Made by a program: the position numbers and the translations under genes
Assembly: GCF_051401765.1 (NCBI RefSeq)
Contig: NW_027480504.1
Span: 1,116,001 to 1,180,000, forward strand
DNA: 64,000 nucleotides
Direction of reading: 5' to 3'
Origin: Calliopsis andreniformis
Lineage: Eukaryota; Arthropoda; Insecta; Hymenoptera; Andrenidae
Notes under the pieces: generated by a model
Seen by the model: only the letters and a program-made list of their open reading frames with translations
Told to the model about the DNA's origin: nothing
The model's database searches: none
In this document: positions 1-12,710 of the stretch, one piece after another
Position numbering within the stretch: the stretch's first letter is position 1
How the letters are laid out: every line of letters starts with the position of its first letter

Positions 1-23
1 ATCCTCAATTCTCAATACTCAAT

Positions 24-49
24 AGAATATCCTGAATTCTCAGGATTCT
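24..49. repeat. Imperfect palindrome (hairpin motif), copy 1
   Basis: The arms are AGAAT-AT-CCTGA and TCAGG-ATTCT around an ATTC centre. They pair over ten bases, with a two-base AT bulge in the left arm. The motif lies in phase with the heptamers and is followed by CTATACTCCAACCTCGCTCC. It is the most structured short motif seen in the window. No protein-binding role is known. Confidence 0.85.
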
Positions 50-285
50 ATACTCCAACCTCGCTCCTCAACCCTCAGCCCTCATTCTCAACCCTCAAAC
101 CACAATCCTCAAACCTCAATCCTCAACCGTCAGCCCTCGTCCTCAATCCTCAACCATCAATCCTCAATCCTACTATCTTCAATCATCAATACTCATTCTT
201 CAATCCTCAATCCTCAATCCTCAGTCCTCAAACCACAATCCTGAATCCTCAATCCTGAATCCTCAATCCTCCGCCCTGAGTCCTT

Positions 286-424
286 AACAATCAGTTGTCA
301 ATCCTCAATCCTCAATAGAATATCCTCAATTCACAGTTTTCAACACTCAATACTCAATCTGCAATCTTCAGATCTCTATCCACAAACATCAATTCTCATC
401 ACTCAACCCTCAATACTCAGTCCC
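286..424 (+). repeat. Conserved diverged-heptamer landmark (element A), type copy; about 60 copies in the window
   Basis: Element A is a run of about 15-20 strongly diverged heptamers: AACAATCAGTTGTCAAT, then GAATATCCTCAATTCACAG, TTTTCAACACTCAATACTC, AATCTGCAATCTTC, CTCTATCCACAAACATC, AATTCTCATCACTC. It splits cleanly into 7-mers in phase with the flanking satellite. Approximate CACAGTTTT starts are 332, 717, 1207, 1899, 2284, 3269, 3801, 4611, 5150, 7732, 10010, 10590, 11289, 11674, 13100, 13680, 14372, 14757, 15247, 15827, 16519, 16904, 17889, 18421, 19231, 19770, 22149, 23225, 23757, 25821, 26897, 27429, 30046, 31933, 32967, 33624, 34595, 35287, 35980, 36239, 36861, 37456, 38014, 39768, 40027, 41674, 41933, 44280, 45971, 46237, 46713, 48104, 49006, 49630, 50742, 53107, 56535, 57233, 60659, 60925, 61932 and 63519. 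Copies at 36861, 39768 and 41674 read CACAGGTTT; those at 50742 and 53107 read GACAGTTTT. No function is known. Confidence 0.9.
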
Positions 425-1590
425 TAATCCTCAATCTTCAATCCTCAATCCTCAATCCTCAATCCTCAATCCTCAATCCTCAATCCACAATCCTCAAACC
501 TCAATACTCAACCGTCAGTCCTCGCCCTCAATCCCCTACCCTCAATCCTCAATCCTCCCATCTTCAATCATCAATACTCAATCTTCAATCCTCAATCCTC
601 AATCCTCAGTCCTCAAACCTCAATCCTGAATCCTCAATCCTGAATCCTCAATCTTCAGCCCTGAGTCCTCAACAATCAGTTGTCAATTCTCAATCCTCAA
701 TAGAATATCATCAATTCACAGTTTTCAATACTCAATACTCAATCTGCAATCTTCGAATCTCTATACACAAACATCAATTCTCATCATTCAACCCTCAACA
801 CTCAGTCCCCAATCCTCAATCTTCAATCCTCAATCCTCAATCCACAATCCTCGATCCTCAATCCTCAATCTTCAATCCTCAATACTCAATCTTCAATAAT
901 CAATCCTCAATTCTCAATCCTCAATACTCAATCCTCAATCGTCAACACTCACTCACCAATCCTCAATCTTCAATCCTCAATCCTCAATCCTCAATCCTCA
1001 ATCCTCAACCCTCAATCCTCAATCGTCAATCTTCAGTCCCAAATCCTCAATCTTCAATCATCAATACTCAATCTTCAATCCTCAATCCTCAATCCTCAGT
1101 CCTCAAACCTCAATCCTGAATCCTCAATCCTGAATCCTCAATCTTCAGCCCTGAGTCCTCAACAATCAGTAGTCAATCCTCAATCCTCAGTAGAATATCC
1201 TCAATTCACAGTTTTCAACACTCAATACTCGATCTGCAATCTTCAAACTACTATGCACAAACATCAATTCTCATCACTCAAACCTCAACACTCAGTCCTC
1301 AATGTCCAATCCTCAATCCTCACATCTCAATCTTCAATCCTCAATACTGTACCTTCAATCCTCAATCCTCAATCCTCAATCCTCAATCCTCAATACTCAA
1401 TCCTCAGTCCTCAATCCTCAATCCTCAATCTTCAATCCTCAATACTCAATCTTCAATCCTCAATCCTCAATCCTCAATCCTCAATCATCAATCCTCAATC
1501 ATCAATCCTCAATCTTCAATACTCAATCCTCAACCCTCAATCCTCAATCCTCAATACTCAACCATCAATCCTCAATTCTCAATACTCAAT

Positions 1591-1616
1591 AGAATATCCT
1601 GAATTCTCAGGATTCT
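1591..1616. repeat. Imperfect palindrome (hairpin motif), copy 2
   Basis: The sequence and downstream flank are the same as in the copy at 24-49. It lies 308 bp upstream of the element A copy at 1,899, matching the 308-bp spacing seen from 24 to 332. Confidence 0.85.
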
Positions 1617-3268
1617 ATACTCCAACCTCGCTCCTCAACCCTCAGCCCTCATTCTCAACCCTCAAACCACAATCCTCAAACCTCAATCCTCAACCGTCAG
1701 CCCTCGTCCTCAATCCTCAACCATCAATCCTCAATCCTACTATCTTCAATCATCAATACTCATTCTTCAATCCTCAATCCTCAATCCTCAGTCCTCAAAC
1801 CACAATCCTGAATCCTCAATCCTGAATCCTCAATCCTCCGCCCTGAGTCCTTAACAATCAGTTGTCAATCCTCAATCCTCAATAGAATATCCTCAATTCA
1901 CAGTTTTCAACACTCAATACTCAATCTGCAATCTTCAGATCTCTATCCACAAACATCAATTCTCATCACTCAACCCTCAATACTCAGTCCCTAATCCTCA
2001 ATCTTCAATCCTCAATCCTCAATCCTCAATCCTCAATCCTCAATCCTCAATCCACAATCCTCAAACCTCAATACTCAACCGTCAGTCCTCGCCCTCAATC
2101 CCCTACCCTCAATCCTCAATCCTCCCATCTTCAATCATCAATACTCAATCTTCAATCCTCAATCCTCAATCCTCAGTCCTCAAACCTCAATCCTGAATCC
2201 TCAATCCTGAATCCTCAATCTTCAGCCCTGAGTCCTCAACAATCAGTTGTCAATTCTCAATCCTCAATAGAATATCATCAATTCACAGTTTTCAATACTC
2301 AATACTCAATCTGCAATCTTCGAATCTCTATACACAAACATCAATTCTCATCATTCAACCCTCAACACTCAGTCCCCAATCCTCAATCTTCAATCCTCAA
2401 TCCTCAATCCACAATCCTCTATCCTCAATCCTCAATCTTCAATCCTCAATACTCAATCTTCAATAATCAATCCTCAATTCTCAATCCTCAATACTCAATC
2501 CTCAATCGTCAACACTCACTCACCAATCCTCAATCTTCAATCCTCAATCCTCAATCCTCAATCCTCAATCCTCAACCCTCAATCCTCAATCGTCAATCTT
2601 CAATCCTCAATACTCAATCTTCTATCCTCAATCCTCAATCCTCAATCCTCAATTCTCAGTCCTCATTCTTCAATCCTCAATCTTCAATCCTCAATCTTCA
2701 ATCCTCAATCCTCAGCCCTCACTCTCAATCCTCAATCCACAATCCTCAAACCTCAATCCTCAACCGTCAGACCTCGTCCTCAATCCTCAACCCTCAATCC
2801 CCAATCCTCCCATCTTCAATCATCAATACTCAATCTTCAATCCTCAATCCTCAATCCTCAGTCCGCAAACCTCAATCCTCAATCCTCAATCCTCAATCGT
2901 CAGGCTTCAATCCTCAGTACTCAATCTTCAATCCTCAATCCTCAATACTCATTCCTCAATCCTCATTCTTCAATCCTCAATACCCAATCCTCAATCTTCA
3001 ATCCTCAATCCTCAATCCTCAACTCTCAATCCTCAATCCTCAGTCCTCAGTCCTCAAACCTCAATCCTCAACCCTCAGCCCTCATCCTCAATCCTCAATC
3101 CTCAATCTTCAATCCTCAATCCTCAATCCTCAATACTCAATCTTCAATCCTCAATCCTCAGTAATCAAACCTCAATTCTGAATCCTCAATCCTGAGTCCT
3201 CAATCTTCAGCCTTCAGTCCTCAACAATCAGTAGTCAATCCTCATTCCTCAATAGAATATCCTCAATT

Positions 3269-5500
3269 CACAGTTTTCAACACTCAATACTCAATCTGCA
3301 ATTTTCAAACCTCTATCCACAAACATCAATTCTCATCACTCAACCCTCAACACTCAGTCCTCAATGTTCAATCCTCAATCCTCAATTCTCAACATTCAAT
3401 CCTCAATACTGAATCTTCAATCCACAATCCTCAATCCTCAACCCTCAATCCTCAATGCTCAACCTTCAAATCTCAGTCCCCAATCCTCAATCTTCTATCC
3501 TCAATACTCAATCCTCAATCCTCAATCCTCAATCCTCAATCTTCAATCCTCAATCCTCAATCCTCAATCCACAATCCTCAAACCTCAATCCTCAACCGTC
3601 AGGCCTCGCCCTCAATCCCCTACACTCAATCCTCAATCCTCCCATCTTCAATCATCAATACTCAATCTTCAATCCTCAATCCTCAATCCTCAGTCCTCAA
3701 ACCTCAATCCTGAATCCTCAATCCTGAATCCTCAATCTTCAGCCCTGAGTCCTCAACAATCAGTTGTCAATTCTCAATCCTCAATAGAATATCATCAATT
3801 CACAGTTTTCTATACTCAATACTCAATCTGCAATCTTCGAATCTCTATACACAAACATCAATTCTCATCATTCAACCCTCAACACTCAGTCCCCAATCCT
3901 CAAACCTCAACCCTCAATCCTCAATCGTCAATCTTCAATCCTCAATACTCAATCTTCTATCCTCAATCCTCAATCCTCAATCCTCAATTCTCAGTCCTCA
4001 TTCTTCAATCCTCAATCTTCAATCCTCAATCTTCAATCCTCAATCCTCAGCCCTCATTCTCAATCCTCAATCCTCAATCCACAATCCTCAAACCTCAATC
4101 CTCAACCGTCAGAACTCGTCCTCAATCCTCAACCCTCAATCCCCAATCCTCCCATCTTCAATCATCAATACTCAATCTTCAATCCTCAATCCTCAATCCT
4201 CAGTCCGCAAACCTCAATCCTCAATCCTCAATCCTCAATCGTCAGGCTTCAATCCTCAGTACTCAATCTTCAATCCTCAATCCTCAATACTCATTCCTCA
4301 ATCCTCATTCTTCAATCCTCAATACCCAATCCTCAATCTTCAATCCTCAATCCTCAATCCTCAACTCTCAATCCTCAATCCTCAGTCCTCAGTCCTCAAA
4401 CCTCAATCCTCAACCCTCAGCCCTCATCCTCAATCCTCAATCCTCAATCTTCAATCCTCAATCCTCAATCCTCAATACTCAATCTTCAATCCTCAATCCT
4501 CAGTAATCAAACCTCAATTCTGAATCCTCAATCCTGAGTCCTCAATCTTCAGCCCTCAGTCCTCAACAATCAGTAGTCAATCCTCATTCCTCAATAGAAT
4601 ATCCTCAATTCACAGTTTTCAACACTCAATACTCAATCTGCAATTTTCAAACCTCTATCCACAAACATCAATTCTCATCACTCAACCCTCAACACTCAGT
4701 CCTCAATGTTCAATCCTCAATCCTCAATTCTCAACATTCAATCCTCACTACTGAATCTTCAATCCGCAATCCTCAATCCTCAACCCTCAATCCTCAATAC
4801 TCAACCTTCAAACCTCAGTCTCCAATCCTCAATCTTCTATCCTCAATACTCAATCCTCAATCCTCAATCCTCAATCCTCAATCTTCAATCCTCAATCCTC
4901 AATCCTCAATCCACAATCCACAATCCTTAAACCTCAATCCTCAACCGTCAGTCCTCGCCCTCAATCCCCTACCCTCAATCCTTAATCCTCCCATCTTCAA
5001 TCATCAATACTCAATCTTCAAACCTCAATCCTCAATCCTCAGTCCTCAAACCTCAATCCTGAATCCTCAATCCTGAATCCTCAATCTTCAGCCCTGAGTC
5101 CTCAACAATCAGTTGTCAACTCTCAATCCTCAATAGAATATCATCAATTCACAGTTTTCAATACTCAATACTCAATCTGCAATCTTCGAATCTCTATAGA
5201 CAAACATCAATTCTCATCATTCAACTCTCAACACTCAGTCCCCAATCCTCAATCTTCAATCCTCAATCCTCAATCCACAATCCTCGATCCTCAATCCTCA
5301 GCCCTCATTCTCAATCCTCAATCCACAATCCTCAATCCTCAATCCTCAACCGTCAGGCCTCGTCCTCAATCCTCAACACTCAATCCTCAATCATCAATCC
5401 TCAATCCTCAATCCTCAATCCTCAATACTCAATCTTCAATCCTCAATCCTCAATTCTCAATCCTCAGTAATCAATCCTCAATCTTCAATACTGAATCGTC
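3269..5500 (+). repeat. 1.34-kb tandem pair in block A copy 1
   Basis: Element A copies at 3,269 and 4,611 lie 1,342 bp apart, and those at 3,801 and 5,150 lie 1,349 bp apart, one heptamer more. The two halves share the motif order AATGTTCAATCC, then CAACATTCAATCC, then the CCTCGCCCTCAATCCCCTAC site. They are more diverged from each other than either is from its copy 14,620 bp away, so this local duplication predates the large one. Confidence 0.8.
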
Positions 5501-5864
5501 AATCCGCAGTCCTCAATCCTCAATCCTCAATCCTCGTTCCTCAAACCTCATTCCTCAACCCTCAGTCCTCACACTCAATTCTCGATTCTCAATCCTCAAT
5601 CCTCAATCCTCAACCTTCAATCCTCAATAATCAACCTCCAATCCTAGATCCTCAATCCCCAATCCTCAATCGTTAACCCTCTATCATCAATCCTCAATCC
5701 CCATTCCTCAATCTTCATTACTCAATGCTCAATCCTCAATCTTCAATCCTCAATCCTCAATCCTCAATCCTCAATCCTTAATCTTCAGTCCTCAATACAC
5801 AATCTTCAATCCTCAATCCTCAATCCTTAATCCTCAATTCTCAATCCTCAATCCTCAATCCTCA

Positions 5865-6882
5865 ATGCTCAATCCACATTCTTCAATCCGCAATACCCAA
5901 TCCTCAGTCTATAATACTCAATACTCAATCCTCAATTCTCAATGCTCAATCCTCAGCCCTCAGTCCTCAAACATCAATCCTCAACCCTCAGCCCTCATCC
6001 TCAATCCTCAATCCTCAATCCTCAATCCACAATCTTCAATCCTCAATACTCAATCTTCAATAATCAATCCTCAATTCTCAATCCTCAATACTCAATCCTC
6101 AATCGTCAATACTTAATCCCCAATCCTCAATCTTCAATCCTCAATCCTCAATCCTCAATCCTCAACCCTTAATCTTCAGTCCTCAATACACAATCTTCAA
6201 TCCTCAATCCTCAATCCTCAAACCTCAATCCTCAATCCTCAATCCTCAATCCTCAATCCTCAATCCTCAATCCTCAATCTTCAATCCTCAATACTCAATA
6301 TTCAATCCTCAATCCTCAATCCTCAATGCTCAATCCTCAATCCTCAATCCTCAATTCTCAATCCTCAATCCTCAATCCTCAGACCTCAAACAGCAATGCT
6401 CAACCCTCAGTCCTCGTCCTCAATCCACAACCATCAATACTCAATCCTCAATCTTCAATCATCAATATTCAATCTTCAGTCCTCAATCCTCAATCCTCAA
6501 TCCACATCCTCAATCCTCAATCCTCAATGTTCAATCCGCAATACCCAATCCTCAATCTTCAATCCTCAATCCTCAATCCTCAATCCTCAATCGCCAGGCT
6601 TCAATCCTCAATACTCAACCTTCAATCCCCAATCCTCAATCCTCATTCCTCAATCCTCATTCTTCAATCCTCAACACCCAATCCTCAATCTTCAATCCTC
6701 AATCCTCAATTCTCAATCCTCAATCCTCAATCCTCAGACCTCAAACAGCAATGCTCAACCCTCAGTCGTCGTCCTCAATCCACAACCATCAATACTCAAT
6801 CCTCAATCTTCAATCATCAATATTCAATCTTCAGTCCTCAATCCTCAATCCTCAATCCTCAATCCTCAATCCTCAATCCTCA
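5865..6882 (+). repeat. Partial copy of the 4-kb HOR at the end of block A copy 1
   Basis: The start of the 4-kb HOR (ATGCTCAATCCACATTCTTC) appears here and runs for about 1 kb until the breakpoint at 6,882/6,883. The same segment begins the full copies at 20,485, 24,472 and 28,424. Confidence 0.85.
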
Positions 6883-9600
6883 ACTCTCAATCCTCAATCC
6901 TCAATCATCAATACTCAATCTTCAATCCTCAATCCTCAATTCTCAATCCTGAATCCTCAGTCCTCAATCCACAATCCTCCATCCTCAAACCTCAATCGTC
7001 AATCGTCAGCCCTCGTCCTCAATCCGCAACACTCAATCCTCAATCCTCAATATTCAATCATCAATACTCAATCTTCAATACTCAATCCTCAATTCTAAGT
7101 CCTCAATACTCAATCCTCAATCGTCAATCCTCAATCCCCAATCCTCAATCTTCAATCCTCGATCCTCAATCCTCAATCCTCAATCCACAATCATCAATCC
7201 TCAATCCTCATTCCTCAATCCTCAATCCTCATTCTTCAATCCTCAATGCCCAGTCCTCAATCTTCAATCCTCAATCCTCAATCCTCAATTCTCAATCCTC
7301 AATCCTCAATCATCAATACTCAATTTTCAATCCTCAATCCTCAATCCTCAATACTGAATCCTCAAACCTCAATACTCTATCCTCAATCCTCAATCCTCAT
7401 TCTTCAATCCTCAATACGCAAAACTCAATCTTCAATCCTCAATCCTCAATCCTCAATTCTCAATCCTCAATCCTCAATCCTCAGACCTCAAACATCAATA
7501 CTCAACCCTCGGTCCTCGTCCTCAATCCACAACCCTCAATCCTCAATCCTCAACCCTCAATCCTCAATCATCCCATCTTCAATCATCAATACTCAACCTT
7601 CAATCATCAGTCCTCAATCCTCAGTCCTCTAACCTCAATCCTGAATCCTCAATCCTGAATCCTCATTCTTCAGCCCTGAGTCCTCAACAATCAGTTGCCA
7701 ATCCTCAATCCTCAATCGAATATCCGCAATTCACAGTTTTCAATACACAATACTCAATCTGCAATTATCAGATCTCTATCCACAAACATCAATTCTCATC
7801 ACTCAACCCTGAATACTCAGTCCCTAATCCTCAATCTTCAATCCCCAATCCTCAATCCTCAATCCTCAATCCTCAATCTTAATCTTCAATCCTCAATACA
7901 CAGTCTTCAATCCTCAATCCTCAATCCTCAATCCTCAATCCTCAATCCTCAATCTTCCATCCTCATTCTTCAATCCTCAATACCCAATCCTCAATCTTCA
8001 ATCCTCAATCCTCAATCCTCAATCCTCAATCCTCAATCCTCAACTTTCAATCCTCAATACTCAATCTTCAATCCTCAATCCTCAATACTCAATCTTCCAT
8101 CCTCAATCCTCAATCCTCATTTCTCAATGCTCAATCCTCAATCCTCAATCCTCAACCATCAATGTTCAATCCTCAATACTCAATCTGCAATCCTCAATCC
8201 TCAATCCTCAATCCTCGATCCTCATTCTTCAATCCTCAATGCCCAGTCCTCAATCTTCAATCCTCAATCCTCAATCCTCAATTCTCAATCCTGAATCCTC
8301 AGTCCTCAATCCACAATCCTCAATTCTCAAACCTCAATCGTCAATCGTCAGCCCTCGTCCTCAATCCTCAACACTCAATCCTCAATCCTCAATATTCAAT
8401 CATCAATACTCAATCTTCAATCCTCAATCCTCAATCTTCAATCCTCAATCCTCAATTCTCAGTCCTCAATACTCAATCCTCAGTCGTCAATCCTCAATCC
8501 CCAATCCTCAATCTTCAATCCTCGATCCTCAATCCTCAATCCTCAATCCTCAATCTTCAATCCTCAACACTCAATCTTCCATCCTCAATCCTCAATCCTC
8601 AATCCTCAATGCTCAATCCTCAATCCTCAATCCTCAACCATCAACCTTCAATCCTCAATACTCAATCTGCAATCCTCAATCCTCAATCCTCAATCCTCAA
8701 TCCTCATTCTTCAATCCTCAATGCCCAGTCCTCAATCTTCAATCCTCAATCCTCAATCCTCAACTCTCAATCCTCAATCCTCAATCATCAATACTCAATC
8801 TTCAATCCTCAATCCTCAAACCTCATTCCTCAATCCTCAATCCTCATTCTTCAATCCTCATTCTTCAATCCCCAACACCCAACCTTCAATCTTCAATCCT
8901 CAATCCTCAACTCTCAATCCTCAATCCTCAGTCCTCAGTCCACAAACCTCAATCCTCAACCCTCAGCCCTCATCCTCATTCCTCAATCCTCAATACTCAA
9001 CACTCAATCCTCAATCCTCAATATTCAATCATCAATACTCAATCTTCAATCCTCAATCCTCAATTCTCAGTCCTCAATACTCAATCCTCAATCGTCAATC
9101 CTCAATCCCCAATCCTCAATCTTCAATCCTCGATCCTCAATCCTCAATCCTCAATCCTCAATCTTCAATCCTCAATACTCAATCTTCCATCCTCAATCCT
9201 CAATCCTCAATTCTCAATGCTCAATCCTCAATCCTCCATCCTCAACCATCAACCTTCAATCCTCAATACTCAATCTGCAATCCTCAATCCTCAATCCTCA
9301 ATCCTCAATACTCATTCTTCAATCCTCAATGCCCAGTCCTCAATCTTCAATCCTCAATCCTCAATCCTCAATTCTCAATCCTCAATCCTCAATCATCAAT
9401 ACTCAATTTTCAATCCTCAATCCTCAATCCTCAATCCTCAATACTGAATCGTCAAACCTCAATACTCTATCCTCAATCCTCAATCCTCATTCTTCAATCC
9501 TCAATACCCAAAACTCGGTCTTCAATCCTCAAACCTCAATCCTCAATTCTCAATCCTCAATCCTCAATCCTCAATCCTCAATCCTCAATCCTCAATCCTC
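6883..9600 (+). repeat. HOR block B, copy 1
   Basis: This block matches the 43.4-45.6 kb region at offsets of 36,541 and then 36,548; landmarks at 7,246, 7,695, 8,162, 8,239 and 8,721 map to 43,787, 44,243, 44,710, 44,787 and 45,269. The seven-base offset change is one heptamer. From about 9,361 the offset becomes 35,940, so this copy carries an additional unit of about 608 bp. The block is marked by repeated CCTCAATGCCCAGTCCTC segments (7,245, 8,237, 8,719, 9,327). It contains one element A copy, at 7,732. Confidence 0.88.
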
Positions 9601-9620
9601 AATCTTCAATCCTCAATACT

Positions 9621-10780
9621 CAGTCTTCAATCCTCAATCCTCAACCCTCACTCCTCAATTCTCAATCCTCGGTCCTCAATCCTCAGACCTCAAACAGCAA
9701 TACTCAACCCTCAGTCCTCGTCCTCAATCCACAACCATCAATACTCAATCCTCAATCTTCAATCATCAATATTCAATCTTCAGTCCTCAATCCTCAATCC
9801 TCAATCCTCAATCCTGAATCCTCAATCTTCAACCCTCAGTCCCAAATCCTCAATCTTCAATCATCAATACTCAATCTTCAATCCTCAATCCTCAATCCTC
9901 AGTCCTCAAACCTCAATCCTGAATCCTCAATCCTGAATCCTCAATCTTCAGCCCTGAGTCCTCAACAATCAGTAGTCAATCCTCAATCCTCAGTAGAATA
10001 TCCTCAATTCACAGTTTTCAACACTCAATACTCGATCTGCAATCTTCAAACTACTATGCACAAACATCAATTCTCATCACTCAAACCTCAACACTCAGTC
10101 CTCAATGTCCAATCCTCAATCCTCACATCTCAATCTTCAATCCTCAATACTGTACCTTCAATCCTCAATCCTCAATCCTCAATCCTCAATCCTCAATACT
10201 CAGTCTTCAATCCTCAATCCTCAACCCTCACTCCTCAATTCTCAATCCTCAATCCTCAATCCTCAGACCTCAAACAGCAATACTCAACCCTCAGTCCTCG
10301 TCCTCAATCCACAACCATCAATACTCAATCCTCAATCATCAATCATCAATATTCAATCTTCAGTCCTCAATCCTCAATCCTCAATCCTCAATCCTCAATC
10401 CTCAATCTTCAACCCTCAGTCCCAAATCCTCAATCTTCAATCATCAATACTCAATCTTCAATCCTCAATCCTCAATCCTCAGTCCTCAAACCTCAATCCT
10501 GAATCCTCAACCCTGATTCCTCAATCTTCAGCCCTGAGTCCTCAACAATCAGTAGTCAATCCTCAATCCTCAGTAGAATATCCTCAATTCACAGTTTTCA
10601 ACACTCAATACTCGATCTGCAATCTTCAAACTACTATGCACAAACATCAATTCTCATCACTCAAACCTCAACACTCAGTCCTCAATGTCCAATCCTCAAT
10701 CCTCACATCTCAATCTTCAATCCTCAATACTGTACCATCAATCCTCAATCCTCAATCCTCAATCCTCAATCCTCAATACT
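9621..10780 (+). repeat. 580-bp unit, tandem dimer
   Basis: Two 580-bp units start at 9,621 and 10,201 with CAGTCTTCAATCC. Each holds one element A copy (10,010 and 10,590) and the rare CTACTATGCACAAAC segment. The length equals 82 heptamers plus one hexamer, and each unit holds exactly one CCTCGTCCTCA slip site. The two units differ by a few substitutions. The second match fades at about 10,780, where the sequence changes to a different heptamer order. Confidence 0.9.
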
Positions 10781-10980
10781 CAATCCTCAGTCCTCAATCC
10801 TCAATCCTCAATCTTCAATCCTCAATACTCAATCTTCAATCCTCAATCCTCAATCCTCAATCCTCAATCATCAATCCTCAATCATCAATCCTCAATCTTC
10901 AATACTCAATCCTCAACCCTCAACCCTCAATCCTCAATCCTCAATACTCAACCATCAATCCTCAATTCTCAATACTCAAT

Positions 10981-11006
10981 AGAATATCCTGAATTCTCAG
11001 GATTCT
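10981..11006. repeat. Imperfect palindrome (hairpin motif), copy 3
   Basis: This is the same ten-base-pair imperfect palindrome, 308 bp upstream of the element A copy at 11,289. It belongs to the segment that matches 1,253-3,084 at an offset of about 9,383-9,390. Confidence 0.85.
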
Positions 11007-11219
11007 ATACTCCAACCTCGCTCCTCAACCCTCAGCCCTCATTCTCAACCCTCAAACCACAATCCTCAAACCTCAATCCTCAACCGTCAGCCCTCGTCCT
11101 CAATCCTCAACCATCAATCCTCAATCCTACTATCTTCAATCATCAATACTCATTCTTCAATCCTCAATCCTCAATCCTCAGTCCTCAAACCACAATCCTG
11201 AATCCTCAATCCTGAATCC

Positions 11220-12474
11220 TCAATCCTCCGCCCTGAGTCCTTAACAATCAGTTGTCAATCCTCAATCCTCAATAGAATATCCTCAATTCACAGTTTTCAA
11301 CACTCAATACTCAATCTGCAATCTTCAGATCTCTATCCACAAACATCAATTCTCATCACTCAACCCTCAATACTCAGTCCCTAATCCTCAATCTTCAATC
11401 CTCAATCCTCAATCCTCAATCCTCAATCCTCAATCCTCAATCCACAATCCTCAAACCTCAATACTCAACCGTCAGTCCTCGCCCTCAATCCCCTATCCTC
11501 AATCCTCAATCCTCCCATCTTCAATCATCAATACTCAATCTTCAATCCTCAATCCTCAATCCTCAGTCCTCAAACCTCAATCCTGAATCCTCAATCCTGA
11601 ATCCTCAATCTTCAGCCCTGAGTCCTCAACAATCAGTTGTCAATTCTCAATCCTCAATAGAATATCATCAATTCACAGTTTTCAATACTCAATACTCAAT
11701 CTGCAATCTTCGAATCTCTATACACAAACATCAATTCTCATCATTCAACCCTCAACACTCAGTCCCCAATCCTCAATCTTCAATCCTCAATCCTCAATCC
11801 ACAATCCTCGATACTCAATCCTCAATCTTCAATCCTCAATACTCAATCTTCAATAATCAATCCTCAATTCTCAATCCTCAATACTCAATCCTCAATCGTC
11901 AACACTCACTCACCAATCCTCAATCTTCAATCCTCAATCCTCAATCCTCAATCCTCAATCCTCAACCCTCAATCCTCAATCGTCAATCTTCAATCCTCAA
12001 TACTCAATCTTCTATCCTCAATCCTCAATCCTCAATCCTCAATTCTCAGTCCTCATTCTTCAATCCTCAATCTTCAATCCTCAATCTTCAATCCTGAATC
12101 CTCAGCCCTCATTCTCAATCCTCAATCCACAATCCTCAAACCTCAATCCTCAACCGTCAGACCTCGTCCTCAATCCTCAACCCTCAATCCCCAATCCTCC
12201 CATCTTCAATCATCAATACTCAATCTTCAATCCTCAATCCTCAATCCTCAGTCCGCAAACCTCAATCCTCAATCCTCAATCCTCAATCGTCAGGCTTCAA
12301 TCCTCAGTACTCAATCTTCAATCCTCAATCCTCAATACTCATTCCTCAATCCTCATTCTTCAATCCTCAATACCCAATCCTCAATCTTCAATCCTCAATC
12401 CTCAATCCTCAACTCTCAATCCTCAATCCTCAGTCCTCAGTCCTCAAACCTCAATCCTCAACCCTCAGCCCTCA
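11220..12474 (+). repeat. Copy of 1,830-3,084
   Basis: This segment matches 1,830-3,084 at an offset of 9,390, with isolated substitutions (for example CCCTATCC here against CCCTACCC). The match ends at about 12,474, where this copy reads CCCTCAATCC and the other CCCTCATCC. The same sequence also occurs at 16,450-17,704 inside block A copy 2. Confidence 0.85.
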
Positions 12475-12710
12475 ATCCTCAATCCTCAATTCTCAATCCT
12501 CCATCCTCAATCATCAATCTTCAATCCTCGATCCTCAATCCTCAACACCCAATCCTCAATCTTCAATCCTCAATACTCAATCTTCAATCCTCAATCCTCA
12601 ATCCTCAATCCTCAATCTTCAATCCTCAATACTCAATATTCAATCCTCAATCCTCAATCCTCAATCCTCAATCCTCAATCCTCAATCCTCAATCTTCAAT
12701 CCTCAATACT
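12475..12710 (+). repeat. Short satellite segment between HOR copies
   Basis: This is heptamer satellite without element A. It resembles 62,890-63,122 (CTCCATCCTCAATCATC, TCGATCC, CTCAACACCCAATCC) and leads into the 580-bp units in both places. Confidence 0.7.

Larger units (their letters stand above)
1..6882 (+). repeat. HOR block A, copy 1
   Basis: This block matches 14,041-21,502. Positions 1-1,399 match at an offset of 14,040. From about 1,031 to 6,882 the offset is 14,620, because copy 2 has one additional 580-bp unit. Landmarks at 3,364, 4,706, 5,865, 5,942, 6,326 and 6,396 all recur at exactly +14,620, so there is no net indel across that span. Only scattered substitutions were noticed, for example T at 4,926 against C at 19,546. 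The match stops sharply after 6,882, where this copy enters block B and the other copy enters the 4-kb HOR. The left edge is the window edge, so the block may be longer. Confidence 0.92.
9600..11990 (+). repeat. 3.09-kb tandem duplication, copy 1
   Basis: This segment matches about 12,690-15,073. Landmarks at 9,621, 10,010 and 10,590 recur at +3,090, and those at 11,289 and 11,674 recur at +3,083, a one-heptamer difference. The rare GGTCCTCAATCCTCAGACC variant is shared by both copies. The part from about 10.6 to 12.47 kb also matches 1.25-3.08 kb at an offset of about 9,383-9,390. Confidence 0.88.

Noticed and set aside
286..424. Element A as a promoter or small RNA gene
   Set aside because: It contains AT-rich words such as GAATATC and a TTTT run, but no spaced promoter motifs, conserved stem or terminator could be supported, and it is simply a series of diverged in-phase heptamers.
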